Positions 57,916 to 64,000 of a stretch of DNA of 64,000 nucleotides are shown one piece after another. This DNA is from Sequoia sempervirens (taxonomy: Eukaryota > Streptophyta > Pinopsida > Cupressales > Cupressaceae), in assembly GCA_007258455.2 (NCBI GenBank), contig VDFB02262570.1, forward strand, positions 1 to 64,000, given 5' to 3'. Position numbers and translations under genes: made by a program. Each line of letters begins with the position of its first letter. Position 1 is the first letter of the stretch. A model generated the notes under the pieces. That model was given only the letters and a program-made list of their open reading frames with translations. It made no database searches and was not told where the DNA came from.

Positions 57916-58230
57916 TGCATTTTCCAGACTTAGCCAATTTTGGCTTCAGGGCAGGAGCGCACTTTTTCAGTGCCACTGCATTTTTCACAATTCGCTAAGT
58001 ACGAACAGTGAGACTTCGCGAAGGAGCTCATTTCGAAGGTCTTCGCGAGGCGAATAAGGAGGAATGCTCGAATTGGCTATTCGAGACTTGGGAACGCATT
58101 TCAAGGTGGCTTGAAAATCCCCTCGTTAGGCGTGCTTGAACTTCACGAATCCTAGGAAACGGACAAGTTTCGTAGGGGGGTTATCCGTGAATTGAGCGCT
58201 GCTAGATTCCATAATAACAATTTGTTTTAA

Positions 58231-58484
58231 GTAAAAGAAAACATAAAACCTTTTGTTTAGGGTTGAAAAAGCATCTTAGACAAAAAAAACCAAAATGACA
58301 CAAACATTTTATTCAACATAATCATAAACCATCCAAAGGTCATTGTAAAGAATATAAATTGATAATATATATTATTGAATTTTAAGTTAGTTTTAATTTT
58401 ACAAAAAAACTTACCCTTCTAATTTGAAGTGTGGTTTTATCACACATCTATTATATTTTGTGTTGCACTAAAAAGTACAAATTA
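58231..58484. other. Spacer, nothing recognised
   Basis: AT-rich, no features seen. Confidence 0.4.
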
Positions 58485-58720
58485 AAAACACTAACACTAT
58501 CACATTATGTTATTGCTCCAAATCCAAATACTTTGAAAAAAAAACAAAAGATTTAAACACAAATACAACCTCTAATTAAAGATTACCCTCTTTTAGGCTG
58601 TCTTTCCATCTCCAATTCCAAAAGTTTTGATTAGCTATGAAAAAAATTATATGAAAATGGCAATTCATTCAAAGGGCAACCAAGCACCTCAATACATAGT
58701 GATAGAGGAGCGCAAATAGC
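58485..58720. repeat. Repeat shared with 47,925-48,145
   Basis: Second copy, same orientation; see the shared words given for the first. It stands alone here, without gypsy coding sequence, so it may be a fragment of a solo LTR. Confidence 0.5.
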
Positions 58721-59052
58721 AATCAATATATTAATGAAAAACCTTTCCACAAAAGAGCCACCACTTTGTCATGAATACTAATTTGTAACTCCTCTTCTAT
58801 CGTAAACGATTCATTGATTTTTTTATGAAATGCCACCAAATGTTCTAAAATTATAATACCTCTTTGTAAAAATCCGCACTCCTATAAAATATTAGTCACA
58901 ATAGAATTTATTATAAAGAAGCTACCAAGCGTTCTAGAATTATAAAAGTTCTTTCTAAAAATCCACACCCTACAAAATATTATTTATTATTTTATTTGTT
59001 GCTTAACCCTAGCCCTTTAATCAAAATACTGGTATATCCTTCTCAGAAAAAT

Positions 59053-59258
59053 AAGGATAAGACGTACATAAACTAATCAATTAAAAAGTGGCATTGCATG
59101 CCTTCACACCCATCGACTCTTACGATAGCTTCATTTGTGGTTAGCCTTTGAGGGTTGTATGAGGATAGGACCTACATAAACTCAAATCATTTTAAAGGAC
59201 GGTATATGCCTTTACACCCTTAGACTCTAAGGTTGGCTTCATTTGTGCTCAGCCTGTT
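59053..59258. repeat. Tandem duplication, period about 108 bp
   Basis: AGGATA(A/G)GAC(G/C)TACATAAACT, GCCTT(C/T)ACACCC, GACTCT(T/A), GCTTCATTTGTG and (T/C)AGCCT occur in the same order in both units, at 59,053 and 59,162. Confidence 0.75.
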
Positions 59259-59259
59259 T

Positions 59260-60880
59260 CTGAACTTATTGCCAGGCATTCTGAATGGAATATGCCTGAA
59301 GGCCGAACATGAGGCGAATGATAAATTTATTGCATGTCTAGCCAAGACATCACTGATGTACATAATAGTTTCAAAGATCCTTTAAGCAGGATATGCCAAG
59401 GTATTTGAGCTTGAGATCTTTGAATTTTGGGTACAACCATGAGCAGCAGCAACTGGACGGTTAGTATAATTTAAATCTATTAAAAAAGTTGGTCAGAGAC
59501 AAATCGGCTTATTTGAAGCTGAATTTCAATACAGCCCCTCTTTCCAGAGAAGACCTCTCCTTGAAGACACTTGGATGATTCGGGATAGTTGCAATCTATT
59601 CTGGCATACTGTCTGGCTGACAACTGTTTGTCGCGTTCCTCTGGATGTGCAGGTATATAACTACCTTTAATGAAAACTGAAAACTCTTCTTCTCTCATGT
59701 TAAAGGAATTGAGGCAAGCAAGAGTTGGCTATGCAAATCAGAGTCGAATTTCTGTTCATGTAAAAGGGTCAACTCTAATGCTAAGAGAATTGAAGAACTT
59801 TTAAGCAAGGGTTGGCTATGCAAGCTAAAATTGAATCACATTGCTTGTGCAGCTGTTATGGCCCATCTGTGGTGCTTGTGGGCAGCAAGTAAAAATGATT
59901 TGTCCTTAGTGTTCCTGTTCTTTTTTTTTTAGAAGCATGCAGCAGGGTATAGCAAAAGGAGAATGTTAACAAGAGCCTACTGAATCTACTCTGCTGAAAA
60001 AATGTAGTATTAATATTTCCAAATCTGCCTTTTCTGTTCCAATCAATCTTCTTGTATGCAGAGCAGCTTTAGGGTTATTTGGATGCAACAAGAGCATGAG
60101 CTAAGACAATCAAACGAGCATTTATACACTCCCAAAAACATCAAGAAACTCATTCTCACCCAAACCTCCTAGAAGATGAGCAAACCCTTCTTTTGTTCTG
60201 CCTTAACACTTCTGAAAAGAATTTTGAAGAGGAAAATTATGTTCTCACTTCTTTGTAGCTCTTCTTAACTTATTACCATTTTGTTGGCATAGCCAACTGT
60301 TTTACTGTTTACATCCATTGTAAAATGCAAAAATATTGATACTAGTGTATTTTGCTATATTTCTCTAGTAGTTGTAACCCAGCTAGCTACAAGTTACAAC
60401 AGCCAATGGGATTTTTTGGAACTTATGCATGTTATTTCATAATATATCAAGAAAGAAAGATGAACTGTAACTTTATAAAGGAAATACAATGGATCTCAAT
60501 CTATCTTCCCAACCCCCTCTCTAATAAACACTTAAAAAGAGGTTTTGCATGTGGTCATACCTCCAAGACACACCGGCCCATTGGTTCAGGCAAATTCAGA
60601 GATGTTAACATTTCAAAGGAGATATAAATTCAGATAGACGCAGCTTCTGTCATTGATAATGAGAAGAGACTGGAGTAACGGTTGTTTTACCAATATTGCA
60701 AGAATTCTCGAGGAAACGTGACTGTCAAACCAAAACACAGCTATACCTATGACATTTGAAGCTATTGCAAATTTCACAGGAAACAATTCATCAATAATTG
60801 TAAATGTTAAATCACAAAATTCAAGTGTCAATTCAAATGGAAATATCTTCCTTTATAAATGGTTAACCTGCACAAAAAGA
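59260..60880. other. Intergenic with mixed composition, no gene recognised
   Basis: Composition is less AT-rich than most of the window. A 72-codon minus-strand frame (59,480-59,698) reads plausibly (HPEERDKQLSARQYARIDCN) but shows no known domain. It could be part of a decayed gene or of an untranslated repeat. Confidence 0.3.
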
Positions 60881-60884
60881 AATA

Positions 60885-62880
60885 TGTAATGTCCCCATTT
60901 TGGCTATACGCTCTTCATTTGGATTTAGCCTATTTCTGAGAATCCGTAGGCTACTCAGTTGTGCAAAATTAGGGTTTCCTCTTTCAAATACTGCTCAGTT
61001 GGCGTTCAGAGGATGTTGTGCAGACTTACTATTTATAGCAGTTTGCTATTTTTAGCAAGTCTATCTTTTGGTAGTATCTGTCTAGCAACAATTCAATCCT
61101 TTGCAGTTCAATGTTCAGTTTGGCTTTCTGTTGTTTTGATGTGAACTTACTATTTATAGCAGTTGGCTATTTTAGTAAGTCTAATTTTGGCAATGGCATC
61201 ATCAGCAGTTCTGCTCAAGTCATCTTGCTATCCATCAGTTTCAGTATTGGCATTGGTTTTGGTTATCTCCATGGATTGAGTTTTTATACTTAGTCAATTT
61301 CATGTTTTTCAGTTGTACCCCATGCCTAGGCTTAATAACTTCATGTTGTTTTAAAGAAGGGTCATTAAGGGGTCATGTTGAGCATTTAATGATTTAATTA
61401 AATTCTTTATTGTTGCAATTTGGAGATGAACGCCTAAAAGGAAAGTTGAATAATGTTTTATTATTTCAAAAAGTAAATGCTTAAAGGTGGCGTCCCTCTT
61501 GGAAGTTGAAGGGATTCGACTTCTTGGAATCTGGAGTGTTTCATTTGCCAATTGAAACTTATCTATTGCTGTTGTTTAAAGAGCTGATTATCTTTGGAAA
61601 AATTATATTGAAATGCTACTGGATTGAATTCAGAACCCGGCTAAGGGGAAGCTTAGCAATTCTACTCCATTCTACGGGCCTGCAACTATGGTTCCCTAGA
61701 TGGTGGATTGAGAGTGCGCTTCATTCAGAAGTGCATATTGAACATCAACGTTGAAGATTTTGGTAATAATTTCCAGTTTTGTATTTGCTGGTTTGGTTAT
61801 GGCTGTAGGAGATTTTCATTTACAGCTCTTCGTATGAATTTAAAATCTTTCTGGGTATTTAATCAATGCAATTCCTAGCACTAGGCGCCTCATCTCTCAA
61901 GTTTCCAAGTTTTTTAGTGCTGGTTTGAAATTGTTAGAGCAGGTCGACCTCCTTTAGAAGCCGCCCATTTGCTGCTATCTTGTATTGGGAATCGTGCCAT
62001 GAAGTTGTATGTTTCTTGGAAAGGGATTTGTCACTTGCCTGTGGACACCTAACCTCCATTGCTATTTGGCACTTTGTTTGATAAAGTTTGGAGCTGTTTT
62101 GATGAAGATATGACATTGGTTGATCTTCTCCATTGCTGGTTTATGTTACATCTTGCTGGTTATAAGTTTTATAGTTGTTGGTAATGCTATTTCAGTTTGC
62201 TGTTTATCATATCAGCTTTTCAGTAGTACAGATTTTGACTTGTAATTTTGTAGTTGGGAAGTTTAGAAGTTGGGGAAATCATCTTTCTTCATTTGCATTG
62301 ATTATTCAATTGTAACACTTGGTAAATTGCAGATAATTTGCATTGCAAGACTGAGAAAGTACTAATCCAGTCAATAATATTGCTGCATTTACTTTGTGAT
62401 TCTAAAGCAAACATTAAATTACCCCTGGATGGTTTACCGCCAGTGTGGAGAATAAACTTTGTAACTCTCACTGTACCCATTGAAAAAGTGGAGAATCCCC
62501 ACTCAAGAGTGGATGCCCGCCATAGCGGATGAATTAGTTGAATTGTTTGTAGTATTCCCCCCACTATTTAAGTGGTTGAGTGGAAATCTTTATGGCTGGT
62601 TCACCTCCTAAGTTCTTTCAGTTTTGTAATAAGTACTCCGCTATATGTTAGCACCTCGCCTTCAAAAGGATCTTGTGTGCACATTCTTGGCGTTGAGCTA
62701 TATCTTTTACATTCCAGTTGTAATCAATTTCAATATTGAGTTATTTAGATCCTAGGGATCCTCTAACCATATGCCCGCCCCTCTTCCTTCAGTAGTTTTA
62801 GGGCACATTCTTGGTTAGAGTTACTATTCTGCATCGTTTTGGTTTTGGAGCTAACCTTAACGAGTGCGTGTTGTATTGTA
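60885..62880 (+). repeat. Possible long LTR beginning TGTAATGTCCCC
   Basis: The start word TGTAATGTCCCC is typical of plant gypsy LTRs, and the following 2 kb has LTR-like character without coding sequence. The end could not be identified; it may lie near 62,880 or beyond the window. Confidence 0.35.
61021..61185. repeat. Duplicated 40-bp block, 122 bp apart
   Basis: ACTTACTATTTATAGCAGTT then GGCTATTTT or TGCTATTTTT and AG(C/T)AAGTCTA at 61,024-61,062 and 61,146-61,182. Confidence 0.75.
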
Positions 62881-64000
62881 ATTGATTCTCAAAAAGCAAG
62901 AAAAATTAAGGGGCATATTTCAAAATACTTCGGTTTCAAAATTAGTACAAACTCTCAGGGAACTACAAGCACAGCTTATCAAATTTATATTCTACAGAAA
63001 TGTAATGTTCTATATTAAACAATCAAGAGCCAATGGATTGGATTTTAACACCATTAGCTTGTGCATAAATGTAGAAACCCCTATTCTCATTGTCTGGGAA
63101 ACTGAATGTTTTTTTGTTTGTTTTGACTTTTGTGAATGTTTTGGAATTTTTGCATGCAATAATAAAGAATGCGATTTTGAAAGAATTGCTTCAAAAATCT
63201 ATAATAAATTCAATAAGCTGAAACTGACAAATTTGAATCTCCGAATCGATAGCAAATAGTTTTATTACGCTTTCTCGGTGCTTACAATATTCAAACCCTA
63301 ACATGCAAATAAAAAGGCAAAGCTGATTGCATTAATTAAAAACCTGATTTGCTGATTACAGGCGCTCCAGAATGATGTAGGTTTTGTACGGCCATCATAA
63401 ATAACTTCTCCCTCCGCCAGATGATTGCAAATGAACCCAGAGGTGTAGGCGCCCCAAATGGTGAAGTCAGAAAGCCAAAAGGTGAGGCGTTTTGCCCAAG
63501 ACAGAAAAGTACGTCCCTGTACTTGATGGTACAGCTCAGCTGCAGCAAATAAGAATTTCGTACAATTTGCAAATAGATGTCAGATGAAAACTAAACCAGC
63601 CGCCAATGATTTTCTCTTCCCCTGCTAATACTGGATTCAACTCTGGACAAATAGATCTTCTGAATAGGCTCTGTAATAACTTCTGGATGAAGCTATCTCT
63701 CTAACAGACAATAAATCAGCTGGTATTTCACAGCCTCTGAACTGCAGACACTGAAGATGGCTCGTTCTCCAATGCAAATAGACAACTGAAACCCTTGGCT
63801 CTGTTCTCTGAAGGAAGAATTGATCAAAGTCGATTTTCATAACATAATAAAATGAGTTTCTCTCAAAGAAACTTATAATTCCTCAGTTGGGTCGATTTCT
63901 CTCAAAAAGCACCATTTAAAAATAAACTTGAAATTTCACTTTTAATTATTCAATAGTTGGATGCCCCTTTTTAATTAAAATAATTAATTAAAAATGGCCC
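62881..64000. other. Right flank, no gene recognised
   Basis: 62,882-63,259 is open for 125 codons on the plus strand. 63,336-63,572 and 63,637-63,840 are open on the minus strand, in a stretch of higher GC than average. None shows a domain I know. The last 150 bp are AT-rich. Confidence 0.3.

Larger units (their letters stand above)
55736..58230 (-). repeat. LTR-like stretch, minus-strand promoter
   Basis: GC-richer than its surroundings. On the minus strand a TATA box (TATATAA, plus coordinates 56,608-56,614) is followed by ATGTGAGGG. The upstream 1.6 kb holds a repeated palindrome (57,170-57,915) and the downstream part a 56-bp tandem repeat. This looks like U3, R and U5 of a long LTR in minus orientation, but no termini or partner copy were found. 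Confidence 0.4.

Overview
This is a repeat-rich, AT-rich stretch of a plant nuclear genome. I find no intact host gene. What can be recognised is plant mobile DNA: Ty3/gypsy elements of several kinds (one with an archaeal-type second RNase H), related Ty1/copia-type elements, an L1-type LINE and a tRNA-derived SINE. Most copies are old and full of stops. The density of decayed, nested elements suggests a large-genome plant, perhaps a gymnosperm; that is an inference, and no marker here fixes the taxon.

Layout. 0.4-2.4 kb: decayed LINE, minus strand. 2.65-2.80 kb: SINE with target-site duplication (TSD). 2.8-9.2 kb: decayed DNA with a diverged repeat pair and a cluster of CCGCCCAA-like words. 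9.2-28.6 kb: a nest of insertions. A copia-like LTR and leader is interrupted at 9,906 by an old gypsy element (3.8-kb LTR, then gag). That gag is split at 14,258/27,984 by a younger 13.7-kb Tat-type gypsy element with LTRs of about 4.1 kb. 28.6-30.6 kb: degenerate repeats. 30.65-32 kb: an orphan copia-like 5' LTR and leader. 33.62-37.51 kb: a copia element keeping only gag and protease. 37.61-40.45 kb: a related, non-coding copia-type element with an exact TSD. 41.9-43.2 kb: a purine-rich tract. 43.3-45.3 kb and 48.3-52.3 kb: two decayed gypsy elements, both minus strand. 53.1-58.2 kb: two LTR-like stretches with TATA boxes, short tandem repeats and a repeated palindrome. 58.5-64 kb: repeat fragments, local duplications and a possible LTR beginning TGTAATGTCCCC.

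How the parts relate. The Tat-type element carries gag, protease, archaeal RNase H, reverse transcriptase, native RNase H and integrase. All are in one reading frame until a single frameshift before the integrase. It is dead: nine in-frame stops, a changed integrase catalytic residue, and a deletion that fuses integrase directly to the 3' LTR. The two copia elements and the orphan LTR at 30.65 kb share LTR ends, primer-binding site type and a twofold repeated leader module of about 155 bp. They look like one family complex in which non-coding or gag-only members would have relied on enzymes from elsewhere.

I see no tRNA or rRNA gene, CRISPR array or bacterial-type operon. The most unusual observations are the archaeal RNase H placed before the reverse transcriptase, the repeated leader module with a nested hairpin, the stop-codon spectrum (only TAG and TAA), and the palindrome cluster at 57.2-57.9 kb.
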